A stretch of 64,000 bases of DNA from Clostridia bacterium (GCA_017397845.1 JAFQHU010000021.1:1-64000); one strand, 5' to 3'; shown: positions 50,268 through 59,288, counted from the stretch's first letter. Translations and numbers: made by a program. Notes: generated by a model not told the origin, from the letters alone.

Positions 50268-51224
50268 TTATATCCTCGCCTCGAAAATACCGATAGATTC
50301 TCTGCCCTTTAAGTTATCGGAGACATTTCTCGCATTGAAATAAAGTCTCAGCTTATTTTCGTAATAAGTCAGACAGCAGGCATAAACATACTGTGCCATC
50401 CAATTGTTATTGCCGCATCTTTGCGGTACAAGAAAGGGCTTTACAAATTCAAAATTAATGCCGTCGTCACTTTTTAAAAGCATGATGGCAGAGTGGCTTT
50501 TGCCGTCCTTTTCGAAAAGACCGTTTTGCAGTCCTATATAGCAATCCTTTAATTTATACACCTTGATACAGCCTGAACAGAGATTAAGATATTCGATATT
50601 TTTGTCGGGGCTGATGATGGGGGCGGTGCGTGATATATAATTTTTGGAAATATCCTTGCTTTCTGCGAAGCTTATATGCTTCGGCTCGCAAAATCCGCAG
50701 TCTTTGATAAAGGTTTGTCCGCAGGAATAGTACATACGGTAGCCGGCCTCTGTTTTTATGAGGAAAGGGTTCGAAAGGGCATAGCCGCCTTTGTATTCTT
50801 CGAAATCGCGGGTTTTTCTGATGACGGGATAAGGTTTTGACCAACGGGAAAAATCCTCCGATTCCGTGCAGTATATTTCTGATTTCCATTTGACACCGAT
50901 GAGTGAAAGAGCGTTAAAAATGACGGGTCTGGTTCTCTCATAAAAAAGATAATATTTTCCGTCGATTAAATTTATGTCGGGTCTCATGGCGCGGGAAACG
51001 ATTTTTTCTGCTTTGGTGAATTTTATGCCGTCATCGCTTACATATCTGTGAACACCGAAAAAGGTATGGCAGAAAAGATGCCATTTACCGTCATGTGATT
51101 CACCGGGAGTCAGAACAGACGGATCAGCTATAACGAAGCTGTTGATCGGATTTTTAAGCACGGGATTGTTTTCATAAAGAGAGAATTTGGCGTTGAGAAT
51201 GTCGTCAAAAGAAAGATTAATCAT
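50268..51224 (-). CDS. GH43/GH32-clan-like propeller glycosidase
   Basis: 318 residues, no signal peptide. Five-bladed propeller features: NSFVIADPSVLTPGESHDGK (early Asp), KWHLFCHTFFGVHRYVSDDG, RPDINLIDGKYYLFYERTRP, WKSEIYCTESEDFSRWSKPY and AIMLLKSDDGINFEFVKPF. It is similar to GH43-, GH32- or GH130-clan proteins that act on beta-mannosides, arabinosides or fructosides; I cannot assign one. AAAGGAG precedes the ATG. It is in one operon with mntP. Confidence 0.7.
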   Translation of the reverse strand: MINLSFDDILNAKFSLYENNPVLKNPINSFVIADPSVLTPGESHDGKWHLFCHTFFGVHRYVSDDGIKFTKAEKIVSRAMRPDINLIDGKYYLFYERTRPVIFNALSLIGVKWKSEIYCTESEDFSRWSKPYPVIRKTRDFEEYKGGYALSNPFLIKTEAGYRMYYSCGQTFIKDCGFCEPKHISFAESKDISKNYISRTAPIISPDKNIEYLNLCSGCIKVYKLKDCYIGLQNGLFEKDGKSHSAIMLLKSDDGINFEFVKPFLVPQRCGNNNWMAQYVYACCLTYYENKLRLYFNARNVSDNLKGRESIGIFEARI

Positions 51225-51370
51225 TACTGTTCTCCTTTCAGCTGCTTTCTGTTAATTTTATCTGTTTTCCTTTATTTTGTCAACTGCGGTAAAAGTTACC
51301 AAATTTTTTGTAATATATTTGTTTAAAGAATGTATTGAGACGGGAGCATTAATAATGATATACTATAAGA

Positions 51371-51403
51371 TGTTATAATATGTGGCTTTATACCTTTTGG
51401 TAT
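51371..51403 (+). promoter_or_regulatory. Extended -10 promoter with palindromic operator of the GH13 gene
   Basis: TGTTATAAT (51371-51379) is followed by the perfect palindrome ATACCTTTTGGTAT (51390-51403), starting about four bases after the predicted transcription start. A sugar-responsive repressor could bind there. Confidence 0.5.
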
Positions 51404-51433
51404 CAAGCATTTCACGAAAGGATGATATGAATA

Positions 51434-53320
51434 ATGAAAATTACTCCCGAAAGCACTCTGAGAGAGGTTCTTGCCACTCCTGTGGGTAATGACCTTGTGG
51501 CCATGGTAGCTTATCACGCAGGTATACCCGATGCAGTTATTCACAATCCCGCTGTGGGTATGATAAAGCTGAATATGATTCCGAAGCTTTTAGGCGATAA
51601 AATGCCTATCGAGACCATCGAGCATTTGTGCAATCTGCTCAGTTATACTCCCGAAAGAGTAATAACTACCGATGAGGTTAATCCGAAATGGTGGAAGGAA
51701 TCTGTTATTTATCAGATTTATCCCCGTTCCTTTATGGACTCTGACGGTGACGGTATCGGTGATTTGCAGGGTATTATTTCAAAACTCGACTACCTCAAAG
51801 ATTTGGGAGTGGATGTGCTTTGGCTCAGCCCCATTTACGATTCACCCAACGATGATATGGGTTATGATATCCGTGATTATAAAAAGATAATGACCGAGTT
51901 CGGTACGATGGAAATTTTCGATAAAATGCTCGAAGAAATCCATTCCCGCGGCATGAAGCTTGTAATGGATCTCGTGGTAAATCATACCTCTGACGAGCAT
52001 GAATGGTTCCAAAAGGCTTTGGCAGGCGACGAAAAGTATAAAAATTATTATATTTTCCGCAAAGGTAAGGGCCCCGGCGTGCCTCCCAATAACTGGACAT
52101 CTGTTTTCTCAGGCTCAGCTTGGAATTATTATCCTGAGCTTGATGAATGGGCACTTCATATTTTCTCCAAAAAGCAGATGGATCTTAACTGGGAAAATCC
52201 CGAAATGCGTGCCGATGTAGCCGAAATGGTGCGTTGGTGGTTGGCAAAAGGCGTAGACGGTTTCCGTATGGATGTTATCAACCTCATTTCAAAGGTAGAC
52301 GGTCTTCCCGACGGCAATCCTCTCGTCGGTGAATTTATCGGCTACGGCGGAGAGCATTATTTTTGGGGTCCCCGTCTTCACGAATATCTTCATGAGCTTA
52401 ATGAAAATGCATTCAAAAAGTTCCCCAATTCCTTCTGTGTAGGTGAAACAGGCGGTATCGGTGTAGAGATGGCGAAATATTTGGTAGACGATTCCCGCGA
52501 AGAAATCAGACAAACCTTCCTTTTCGATCAGCTCGAAACTCCGGGCAAGCAGAGATGGGATGATTATAAGTACAATCTCAAATATTTAAGAAATCTTTTC
52601 AGTAAATATCAGCTCGAAATGAAGGGCTCCTCATGGCCCTCACTTGTTATCGAAAATCACGATAACCCCCGTATGGTTTCAAAGGTTAATCCCGACTCCG
52701 CTTACAGAAAGCCCCTTTCTAAGCTTATCGGCGCCATGCTCCTTACAGGCAGAGGCACACCCTATATTTATCAGGGCGAAGAGTTAGGTATGATGAACTG
52801 CGATTTCAATGATATGTCAGAGCTCCGTGATGTCGAATCCATCAATAAATATGCGGAAATGCTTGAAAAGGGTGTATCGAAAGAGGAAGCATGGAAAACT
52901 ATTCTTGCCGGCAGCCGTGACAATTCCAGAACGCCCATGTGCTGGAACAAGGGTGAAAATGCAGGCTTTACCACGGGCACTCCCTGGATAAGAGTAAACG
53001 GCGATTATCTTGAATGTAACGCTGAAAGCGAAATTGCCGACAGAACGAGTCCCTTCAATTACTATAAGGCACTTATCGCTTTAAGAAAAGAGTTCAAATC
53101 AACTCTCGTTTACGGCGATTTCAAGCCCGTAAAGACAAATGACAAAACCTTCTGTTTGTACAGAACGAGCAAGGATAACAAATTCTACATCGAAATGAAT
53201 CTTACCGAAAAATGGATAAGAAGACCCCGTCATGCCGACGGTATGTGTATTCTCTCGAATTACAGAGAGCCCACAGATAAGCTTCGTCCCTACGAAGTAA
53301 ATATTTACAGAATCAAATAA
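51434..53320 (+). CDS. GH13 oligo-1,6-glucosidase-like alpha-glucosidase with N-terminal extension
   Basis: 628 residues. The catalytic barrel begins near residue 84 (WWKESVIYQIYPRSFMDSDG) and shows DLVVNH, GFRMDVIN (D280), VGETGG (E338) and VIENHDNPR (D410), the pattern of GH13_31-type oligo-1,6-glucosidases that cut isomaltose and related alpha-glucosides in the cytoplasm. The first 80 residues (ITPESTLREVLATPVGNDLV...) form an extra helical domain not present in classic members. AAAGGATGA precedes the ATG. A promoter with a palindrome suggests substrate induction. Confidence 0.9.
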   Translation: MKITPESTLREVLATPVGNDLVAMVAYHAGIPDAVIHNPAVGMIKLNMIPKLLGDKMPIETIEHLCNLLSYTPERVITTDEVNPKWWKESVIYQIYPRSFMDSDGDGIGDLQGIISKLDYLKDLGVDVLWLSPIYDSPNDDMGYDIRDYKKIMTEFGTMEIFDKMLEEIHSRGMKLVMDLVVNHTSDEHEWFQKALAGDEKYKNYYIFRKGKGPGVPPNNWTSVFSGSAWNYYPELDEWALHIFSKKQMDLNWENPEMRADVAEMVRWWLAKGVDGFRMDVINLISKVDGLPDGNPLVGEFIGYGGEHYFWGPRLHEYLHELNENAFKKFPNSFCVGETGGIGVEMAKYLVDDSREEIRQTFLFDQLETPGKQRWDDYKYNLKYLRNLFSKYQLEMKGSSWPSLVIENHDNPRMVSKVNPDSAYRKPLSKLIGAMLLTGRGTPYIYQGEELGMMNCDFNDMSELRDVESINKYAEMLEKGVSKEEAWKTILAGSRDNSRTPMCWNKGENAGFTTGTPWIRVNGDYLECNAESEIADRTSPFNYYKALIALRKEFKSTLVYGDFKPVKTNDKTFCLYRTSKDNKFYIEMNLTEKWIRRPRHADGMCILSNYREPTDKLRPYEVNIYRIK

Positions 53321-53327
53321 ACTGACA

Positions 53328-53367
53328 AACAGCGTCTGACGGGCTTATGCCGTAATCAGACGCTGTT
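53328..53367. terminator. Bidirectional terminator
   Basis: AACAGCGTCTGA (53328-53339) and TCAGACGCTGTT (53356-53367) form a perfect 12-bp stem between convergent genes. Confidence 0.8.
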
Positions 53368-53372
53368 CATAT

Positions 53373-54023
53373 TTACTTTTCAGCCACAAGCATTGTGGTG
53401 TTTTCCGTACGGAAGACCTGCGTAACTTTGCTGAAGCCGGCCTTTTCCAGTAAAAAAATCTGATTGCTGACGGTACAGGGAGTGTCGTAGTGATAGTATC
53501 CGTCATCGGTTATGCCGTTTTCTCTGCGTAATCTTTCCTTTTCGGCAAACCAAAAATCCTCCTCTTTTTGCGTGAGTACCATATAATCACATTCTATGTA
53601 AATGCCGTTTTCTTTCAGCGCGGCATTAACTTTTTTGTAAAGGGAAAGCTTTTTATTTTTCGGGAAATGATGCATAGTCTGAAAGGAAATTGCACAGTCA
53701 AATCTGCTTTCGCCTAAATTTTCAGCGAAATAATCTGCACATATAAGAGAAAGCCTTTTATCGGGGTGCTTTTCACGGAGCTTACGGAGCATAACATCGG
53801 AAAGGTCAATACCCGTAACATTGATGTCCGGATAAAGAGAGAATATTTCATCCAGTTCAAGTCCCGTGCCGCAGCCGAGATCGAGAATTGCTTCCGTATT
53901 TCCGGGGATAAGAGAAGCCATTTTACGGTAGCCTTCCTTACATCCCTCTACCTCAGTGAGCATATGCTCGTCATACATATCGGCTCTTTCAGCAAAAAAA
54001 TCCGCCATTTTTTCAAGCTTCAT
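53373..54023 (-). CDS. Class I SAM-dependent methyltransferase
   Basis: 216 residues. Motif I is LDLGCGTGLELDEI, motif II VTGIDLSDVMLRKL, and a post-II ICADYF acidic turn follows; HHFPKNKKLSLYKKVNAALK is the post-motif helix. These define a methyltransf_25-like fold. The substrate cannot be told. Its start overlaps the stop of the NUDIX gene (TAATG), so the two are translationally coupled. Confidence 0.85.
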   Translation of the reverse strand: MKLEKMADFFAERADMYDEHMLTEVEGCKEGYRKMASLIPGNTEAILDLGCGTGLELDEIFSLYPDINVTGIDLSDVMLRKLREKHPDKRLSLICADYFAENLGESRFDCAISFQTMHHFPKNKKLSLYKKVNAALKENGIYIECDYMVLTQKEEDFWFAEKERLRRENGITDDGYYHYDTPCTVSNQIFLLEKAGFSKVTQVFRTENTTMLVAEK

Positions 54024-54418
54024 TATGCATACTCCTTCATAATCTTTTCCAAAATTTCCTTATCGGCAGGGCAGAAGGTGAAATTCTCTATTTCTTCGGG
54101 GGTAATCCATTTTATGTCGTTATGCTCCAACATTTTTATCTCACCTTCGGCTATTTCGGCGTTAAAAAGGGTAAGATGTACGTTTATGTCGGGATATCGG
54201 TGGTCAACCTCCATAAATATTTTTCCCGGCTTTACGGTAATGTCCAATTCCTCTCTGCATTCACGGATAAGAGCTTCCACTTTTGTTTCTCCCTTTTCAG
54301 CCTTGCCGCCCACAAATTCCCACTGAAAGGCACGTGTTTTATTTGCGGGGCGCTGACAAATCATAAATCGGTTTTCCTTCCATATCAGTGCCGCCACCAC
54401 CTGAACTATATTTTCCAT
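54023..54418 (-). CDS. NUDIX hydrolase (MutT-like)
   Basis: 131 residues, the size of 8-oxo-dGTP diphosphatase. The NUDIX box (GX5EX7REUXEEXGU) is intact at about residues 37-59, beginning GGKAEKGET and ending RECREELDI. VAALIWKENRFMICQRP and WEFVGGK match MutT proteins that remove oxidised nucleotides. AAGGAGG precedes the ATG. It is coupled to the methyltransferase gene downstream. Confidence 0.9.
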   Translation of the reverse strand: MENIVQVVAALIWKENRFMICQRPANKTRAFQWEFVGGKAEKGETKVEALIRECREELDITVKPGKIFMEVDHRYPDINVHLTLFNAEIAEGEIKMLEHNDIKWITPEEIENFTFCPADKEILEKIMKEYA

Positions 54419-54586
54419 TGTAAAAGCCTCCTTTTTTCTGTCATCTTATTTTAACATAAAGATCGTAAAGTTAAGGAAAACAATTTCGAGTTAACAAAAA
54501 ATTAATAATTGTATCTTTAAAAACGCGATAAAATGTGTTATTTTATAATTATATTTTTATGTAAATAAATACGGAGGTAAATATTT

Positions 54587-56014
54587 ATGAAAAAATTGTT
54601 TAAAAAATCTTTAGCGGTTATGCTTACTCTTCTTTTCGTATGCGGCAGTTTTTCTGTCGGTGCAGTCAATGTCAAAGGAAAAGAGCATTTCGATTACGGC
54701 TCTTATGTTCTTCTCGGTGACAGTGTAGCCAGCGGCTGGAGTGATATCGAGGACAGAGATACCTGCTTCACACGTGTGGAGGGCTCCTACGGTGCTCTTC
54801 TTGCTGATGATTTGGGTGTTGATTACCATCCTATGGCTTGTATCGGCTTCAGAACTCTCGAAATGCGGTATATGTTTGAGGATAATTATGTAGGCGACAG
54901 ATTTATGTTTTATTCTGTAGAGCAGGAATTCATCGATGAAAAAATTCCTGAAATCCGTCAGGCGGTAGCTGATGCAGGTATTATCACCCTAAATGTGGGC
55001 GGTAACGATTGGGGTTCATATGTGGGATGGCATCTTATGGAAGAGCTCGAAAAGGTTGAAGGCTCCGAAAACTTTGTTGAAAAGGCTCTTCCTTACCTTG
55101 AAGGAGTAGTAAATTTCGGTGTAGATACTATAGAGACTATTGTAGGTCTTGCTGATATAGCGGGTCTCCTTCCTGAGCTTGTTAAAATTCTTCCTTTGGC
55201 TCTTGAAGAGGGCTTTGCCAGATATCTGAAAAATTGGAATATCATGATTGAGGATATTTATGCTCTCAATCCCGACGTGACACTTGTAGTTGTAGGTATG
55301 TTCGACACAGGCTTACAGGATGAAACAATGGATGACGTGGAGGGCGTAATCAAGCTTCCCTCAGGCACCGTGGGCGGTATAAATATCGGTCAGACCATCG
55401 TCGATCTTGCGAATACTCCCATGCGTCAGGGTGCCGAAAAATACGGATATATCTTTATTGATCCCGTCGGTACTCTTTGCGAACAGCAGCATCCCAGCTA
55501 TGCGGGACACAGACATATCGCCGACATGATTCTCGACGCACTTCCCGATGCAAATTTCCCCTATACCGACATAGAGGCGGGCACAAAGGAATACAATATA
55601 GCTCAGAAGCTTTATGCAAAGGGCTATATGGCAGGCGTTTCAGCCACAGAGTTTGCTCCCGAAGCAGACCTTACCAAGGTTCAGCTTGCAGACGTGCTGT
55701 ACAATGTGGCAGGTGCACCTGAGTCAAATGTTTCTCTTAACGACACTGCCTCTGCAGGTGCTGCGTGGTGTGCAGAAAAGGGTGTTCTTACAGCAGATGA
55801 AAACGGTAATTTTTCACCGGATAAGGCTGTTACAGCTTTTGAATTTGCACAGGTAATGTTCAGATTTTCTCAGGCTGACGGCTTCAGCCTCAAAGGCTTT
55901 ATTGAGGGTATCAGAATTTTCTTTAAGGTGCTTGTAAATGAGATAACCGTTATCGGAAGCCCCATCGAAAGAATTGATGCCGCTGAGTATATTGTAAATT
56001 ACTGCGGTATCTGA
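54587..56014 (+). CDS. Secreted SGNH/GDSL hydrolase with C-terminal SLH-like region
   Basis: 475 residues. After a signal peptide (cleaved near VGAVN), SGNH blocks appear: VLLGDSVASGW (Ser46), LNVGGNDWGSY, and HPSYAGHRHIADM (Asp/His context). This predicts an extracellular esterase or lipase acting on acylated glycans or lipids. Residues about 335-425 (YNIAQKLYAKGYMAGVSATE, then FAPEADLTKVQLADVLYNVA) resemble S-layer homology repeats that hold proteins on the cell wall. ACGGAGG precedes the ATG. It stands alone between terminators. Confidence 0.8.
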   Translation: MKKLFKKSLAVMLTLLFVCGSFSVGAVNVKGKEHFDYGSYVLLGDSVASGWSDIEDRDTCFTRVEGSYGALLADDLGVDYHPMACIGFRTLEMRYMFEDNYVGDRFMFYSVEQEFIDEKIPEIRQAVADAGIITLNVGGNDWGSYVGWHLMEELEKVEGSENFVEKALPYLEGVVNFGVDTIETIVGLADIAGLLPELVKILPLALEEGFARYLKNWNIMIEDIYALNPDVTLVVVGMFDTGLQDETMDDVEGVIKLPSGTVGGINIGQTIVDLANTPMRQGAEKYGYIFIDPVGTLCEQQHPSYAGHRHIADMILDALPDANFPYTDIEAGTKEYNIAQKLYAKGYMAGVSATEFAPEADLTKVQLADVLYNVAGAPESNVSLNDTASAGAAWCAEKGVLTADENGNFSPDKAVTAFEFAQVMFRFSQADGFSLKGFIEGIRIFFKVLVNEITVIGSPIERIDAAEYIVNYCGI

Positions 56015-56030
56015 TAAAGCATAATAATTT

Positions 56031-56056
56031 TACCGGGTGGAAGCACCCGGTATTTT
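56031..56056 (+). terminator. Intrinsic terminator
   Basis: TACCGGGTG (56031-56039) and CACCCGGTA (56044-56052) with a GAAG loop, then a T run. Confidence 0.8.
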
Positions 56057-56072
56057 TATTACCTTTAATCGG

Positions 56073-56101
56073 TTGTAAATGTGTAAGAAATGTGTTATAA
56101 T
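56073..56101 (+). promoter_or_regulatory. Promoter of the C39-like / GPH operon
   Basis: TTGTAA (56073-56078), 17-bp spacer, TGTTATAAT with -10 at 56096-56101. Confidence 0.65.
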
Positions 56102-56127
56102 GCCGGATAAGAAAGGTCGTGACGGGT

Positions 56128-56673
56128 ATGCTGCAAAAATACAATTACAGGCACAATCTCTCTGTTTCTTTGCCCGATGATGAGATAGTAAACGGTCAGG
56201 GCTGCGGTCAGGTGGCAAAAATGAAATACGGCTTTTTCCCCATGTCCTATAACGGCTGTGAAATGATAGCACTTCATAACAGTATGGTTCTAAGAGGTGA
56301 GAAATCCTCGCTGAGAGAGGTATGTTTGGAGATGTATCCCCGCTGTCAGGCACTTTCGGGTCTTTTGGGCTCCAATCCGTATCTTTTGGGTTCATTTTAT
56401 AAAAGCAAAGGTATAAAATACCGCATGACCCTGAAATATGACGATTTCTTTGACAGCCTTGACGGTGTAAAGGTGGCGGTTCTTTCCTTTTGGTGTCCCC
56501 ATAAACCCTTTAAAGGCTTGCATACCGTAGCCGTGCAAAAGGAAGGGCACAGAATAAAAGTATATAACCGTTATAATAATCGTGACTATCCGTATATTTA
56601 TCCGTCAAGGTCGAAGCTTTTGCCCCATAAATCAGATTTTATCTGCGGCTATTTAATAGAGGAGGAAAAATAA
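56128..56673 (+). CDS. Papain/C39-like cysteine-peptidase-fold protein
   Basis: 181 residues, soluble. SYNGCEMIALHNSMVLRG places a Cys on a helix as in C39/papain-like enzymes; GLHTVAVQKEG gives the His strand and YNRYNN a possible Asn or Asp. This Cys-His-Asn layout suggests a thiol hydrolase of unknown substrate, but it could be a structural relative only. ATG 56128 (after AAAGG) is used; GTG 56119 is another option. The GPH transporter starts two bases after its stop, so the two form an operon. Confidence 0.6.
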   Translation: MLQKYNYRHNLSVSLPDDEIVNGQGCGQVAKMKYGFFPMSYNGCEMIALHNSMVLRGEKSSLREVCLEMYPRCQALSGLLGSNPYLLGSFYKSKGIKYRMTLKYDDFFDSLDGVKVAVLSFWCPHKPFKGLHTVAVQKEGHRIKVYNRYNNRDYPYIYPSRSKLLPHKSDFICGYLIEEEK

Positions 56674-56675
56674 AA

Positions 56676-58256
56676 ATGGGAAACGAAAAAACACCCCTTA
56701 CTCAGCAGAACACCTTCGTCGGCAAGGTTAAAAAGCTTATCGGTGTCGAGCCGGGAACGAAGCTGAAACCAATGATTGCCTATAACTCGGCTATTTTCTT
56801 TTCGGGCGGCGGACCTTATGTTATGGGTAACTTCCTGCTCCCCTTTCTTACCAAAGTCGAGGGCCTGCAGGCTGACCAATATGCCACAGTGCTTATGTGG
56901 TCCTGTATCTGCGATGCCGTAACCGATCCGCTTATGGGTATCATCACCGACAGAACGAGGCATAAAAACGGCAGACACCGCCCCTATCTCAAATTCGGAG
57001 TTCTTCCCGCTATGATAGCTTTTTTGCTTATGTGGAACTCCTTCGGGCTTTCCGCCTCTGAGGGTCCCCAAAGCAATAAGGTTATGCTTTACTACATATT
57101 CGCTTATATGTTTTATAAAACCGTCAGCACCATGATTATGGTTCCTCACACGGCTATGCTTCCGGGCATCGCACCGACATATCATCTGAGGACTCAGTTT
57201 AACGGAGTCAAAACTATTATGGATGCTGTGGCATCCTATTCGTCCTTCTTCGTAGCCGCTTTTGTTTTAGGCGGTATCAACGGCCTTTTTGTTACTCCTT
57301 CCTTCGGTCCTGAGCACAGAGGCAGATTCACTCTTATGTCCGTCATTCTCTGTCTTTGGACGAGTCTTCCTCTTATCTTTACCTATAAAGGTACCCGCGA
57401 GGAAAGCTCCGCAGACCAAATTAACGAAAAGCTCGACCTTCACGAATTTTTCGGTCAGTATAAGGATGTTATCCGAAACAAAGTTTTCCGTCAGTATTTC
57501 CTTTTCGGTTTCATAATGCTTTTAGGCTCATCCTTCGTCTCCCAATGCATGTATTATTTCCTGGAAACGGTTTATCATCAGGAAAAGGACTACAATATGA
57601 TAATTATGCTTCAGGGTATCGGTGAGGCATTGGGCTTTTTCCCTGCATATATGCTGTCCATAAAGAAAAACAAACAGCTTCCCGCCAAGGTGTTTATGCC
57701 CGTGGCTGTATCGGCACTCGGTCTTGCATGGCTCGGCAGAAACAGCGGTAATATGTTCATAATGTTCATCGTTGAGTTTATGTACGGTCTGGGTCTTGCC
57801 GGTATGGCAAGTGTACAGAATAATATTTTCCCCGACGTTACCGACGTGGACGAGCTTATTACGGGACAGAGGCGAGAGGGCGTTATTTCCACCTTCTCCA
57901 CCTTTACGAAAAAGTTCGTAAGCGGCTTTGCAGGCTTCGGTGTAGGTAATATTCTTCGCTGGTTCGGCTACGATACCCAACTTGATGCGGCTATGCAGAC
58001 CGAAAGAGCAGTTGACGGTGTGGCTATATGCTTCACCCTCATTCCTATGGTATTCTTCTTCCTTTCCTTCCTGTCCATTATGCGCTATAATCTCACCAAA
58101 GATAAGCTTGATTTCATCAAGGCAAAAATCAAGGAAAAGAAAGAAAAGGGCTTCGTAGAGATAACCGACGAGGAAAAGGCGGCTCTCGAAAGCATTTCGG
58201 GTCAGAAATTCGAAAATATGTGGATTGGTCAGCCTGAAAAAGTTTCGGCAGAATAA
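56676..58256 (+). CDS. GPH-family sugar:cation symporter (MelB-like)
   Basis: 526 residues, about 12 membrane helices. GPH features include CDAVTDPLMGIITDRTRHKN and GRHRPYLKFGVLPAMIAFLL, the family loop with conserved acidic and basic residues, and VPHTAMLPGIAP in helix 4. It probably imports an oligosaccharide or glycoside with Na+ or H+. The C-terminal cytoplasmic tail (about 50 residues, KAKIKEKKEKG...) is typical. AGGAGG lies before the ATG inside the end of the preceding gene. A strong terminator follows. Confidence 0.9.
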   Translation: MGNEKTPLTQQNTFVGKVKKLIGVEPGTKLKPMIAYNSAIFFSGGGPYVMGNFLLPFLTKVEGLQADQYATVLMWSCICDAVTDPLMGIITDRTRHKNGRHRPYLKFGVLPAMIAFLLMWNSFGLSASEGPQSNKVMLYYIFAYMFYKTVSTMIMVPHTAMLPGIAPTYHLRTQFNGVKTIMDAVASYSSFFVAAFVLGGINGLFVTPSFGPEHRGRFTLMSVILCLWTSLPLIFTYKGTREESSADQINEKLDLHEFFGQYKDVIRNKVFRQYFLFGFIMLLGSSFVSQCMYYFLETVYHQEKDYNMIIMLQGIGEALGFFPAYMLSIKKNKQLPAKVFMPVAVSALGLAWLGRNSGNMFIMFIVEFMYGLGLAGMASVQNNIFPDVTDVDELITGQRREGVISTFSTFTKKFVSGFAGFGVGNILRWFGYDTQLDAAMQTERAVDGVAICFTLIPMVFFFLSFLSIMRYNLTKDKLDFIKAKIKEKKEKGFVEITDEEKAALESISGQKFENMWIGQPEKVSAE

Positions 58257-58262
58257 AAGTTA

Positions 58263-58303
58263 AAACAAGCAGTTTTTTTCAGTGAACTGCTTGTTTTTTT
58301 AGA
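58263..58303 (+). terminator. Strong intrinsic terminator
   Basis: AAACAAGCAGTT (58263-58274) and AACTGCTTGTTT (58285-58296) with a T-tract. Confidence 0.85.
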
Positions 58304-58310
58304 TTGATGG

Positions 58311-58667
58311 TTATTTGTTTGAAAAAGAAATAAACAGTGCTCCGGTTACTATACCGAAAATTATCTGTACCCATAATCCTGCTTCACCGATTGGCAGAAA
58401 ATCGAGAAATATATTCAGTAATAATACCGCATTTATTATAAGAGATGATACAGCAAATTTTTTGAGCTTACTGTAGCTTTCTTTATTTCTGAGGGAGAAA
58501 ACTGTCCACAGTAAAGAAGAAACAAAGGGCAGTATAATGCTTAAATAAATAATTGCAAAGCCCACTGAATCATCATAACCTACCACACCCGGTGCGGCAA
58601 ATACAATGAGGCAGAAGATACAGCAAAGACAGGTCATTACCGATAAATTGCGGAGTGCTTTTTTCAT
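58311..58667 (-). CDS. Small membrane protein, four helices
   Basis: 118 residues, almost wholly hydrophobic, with four predicted membrane helices (LSVMTCLCCIFCLIVFAAPG, FAIIYLSIILPFVSSLLWTV, FAVSSLIINAVLLLNIFLDF and LWVQIIFGIVTGALFISF). No family recognised. The ribosome site is weak. It is convergent with the GPH gene and separated by a terminator. Function unknown. Confidence 0.6.
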   Translation of the reverse strand: MKKALRNLSVMTCLCCIFCLIVFAAPGVVGYDDSVGFAIIYLSIILPFVSSLLWTVFSLRNKESYSKLKKFAVSSLIINAVLLLNIFLDFLPIGEAGLWVQIIFGIVTGALFISFSNK

Positions 58668-58715
58668 ATCTGTCAGCTTCTTTCTGTCGTATCCTTTGCA
58701 TACTGCAGTAATTTA

Positions 58716-59288
58716 TCAGTGCCGAAATCTCTGCCCGCCAAAATTAATTGAACGCAGGATGTTCATGTAATATTCGGTTTCTTCGCGGGTGAGGTTTTTA
58801 TCCGCTTTCTTTCTTAGCATTTCTCTCAGCTCGGCGGCGAGGTGACTTTTGTCGTTTTTTTCGGTAAGCTCGCCGTTTTCAAAAACCAATTCAATAAGCA
58901 CCTTATATGCCCAAGGTCTTTGTGTGCCCATATGAATGTAATACTCTTCAATGAATTCATCACCCACAAGTATTTTACCTGTGTAGTTGATTTTCAGATT
59001 TATATTATTATAAAGTCGGTGACCTAAGCAGGCTTCGTCCTCTCCCGACGGTGCGACTCCGGCTATTTCGGGGTAGTTACCGTCGAGGGTGTGTATGAAA
59101 AGTTTTTCGAGCATGATACCGTTTTCGCTGATGTTATAAGCACACCAATATCCTGTGTAACAGGCAGTACACGTATAAAAGGGTTTAAGACCGTAGTGTC
59201 CCGGATTAAAGTCTATAGGCTCACTCATTGCTATTACGGAATATTCTTTATCACCGCATCTGAATGAATCACTGATTTGTGCCGTCAT
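58716..59288 (-). CDS. Uncharacterised soluble protein
   Basis: 190 residues from ATG 59288 with AAAGGAG upstream; the longer frame to 59387 lacks a ribosome site. It is Tyr/Cys-rich near the N terminus (YTCTACYTGYWCAYNISENG) and mixed alpha/beta, with a helical C terminus (LAAELREMLRKKADKNL). It may be an enzyme or a toxin-immunity-like protein, but no known motif is visible. It may share a transcript with the small membrane gene downstream. Confidence 0.6.
   Translation of the reverse strand: MTAQISDSFRCGDKEYSVIAMSEPIDFNPGHYGLKPFYTCTACYTGYWCAYNISENGIMLEKLFIHTLDGNYPEIAGVAPSGEDEACLGHRLYNNINLKINYTGKILVGDEFIEEYYIHMGTQRPWAYKVLIELVFENGELTEKNDKSHLAAELREMLRKKADKNLTREETEYYMNILRSINFGGQRFRH

Noticed and set aside
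50266..50400. Possible yybP-ykoY manganese riboswitch before mntP
   Set aside because: The region is coding sequence of the upstream gene and no conserved riboswitch core is seen.
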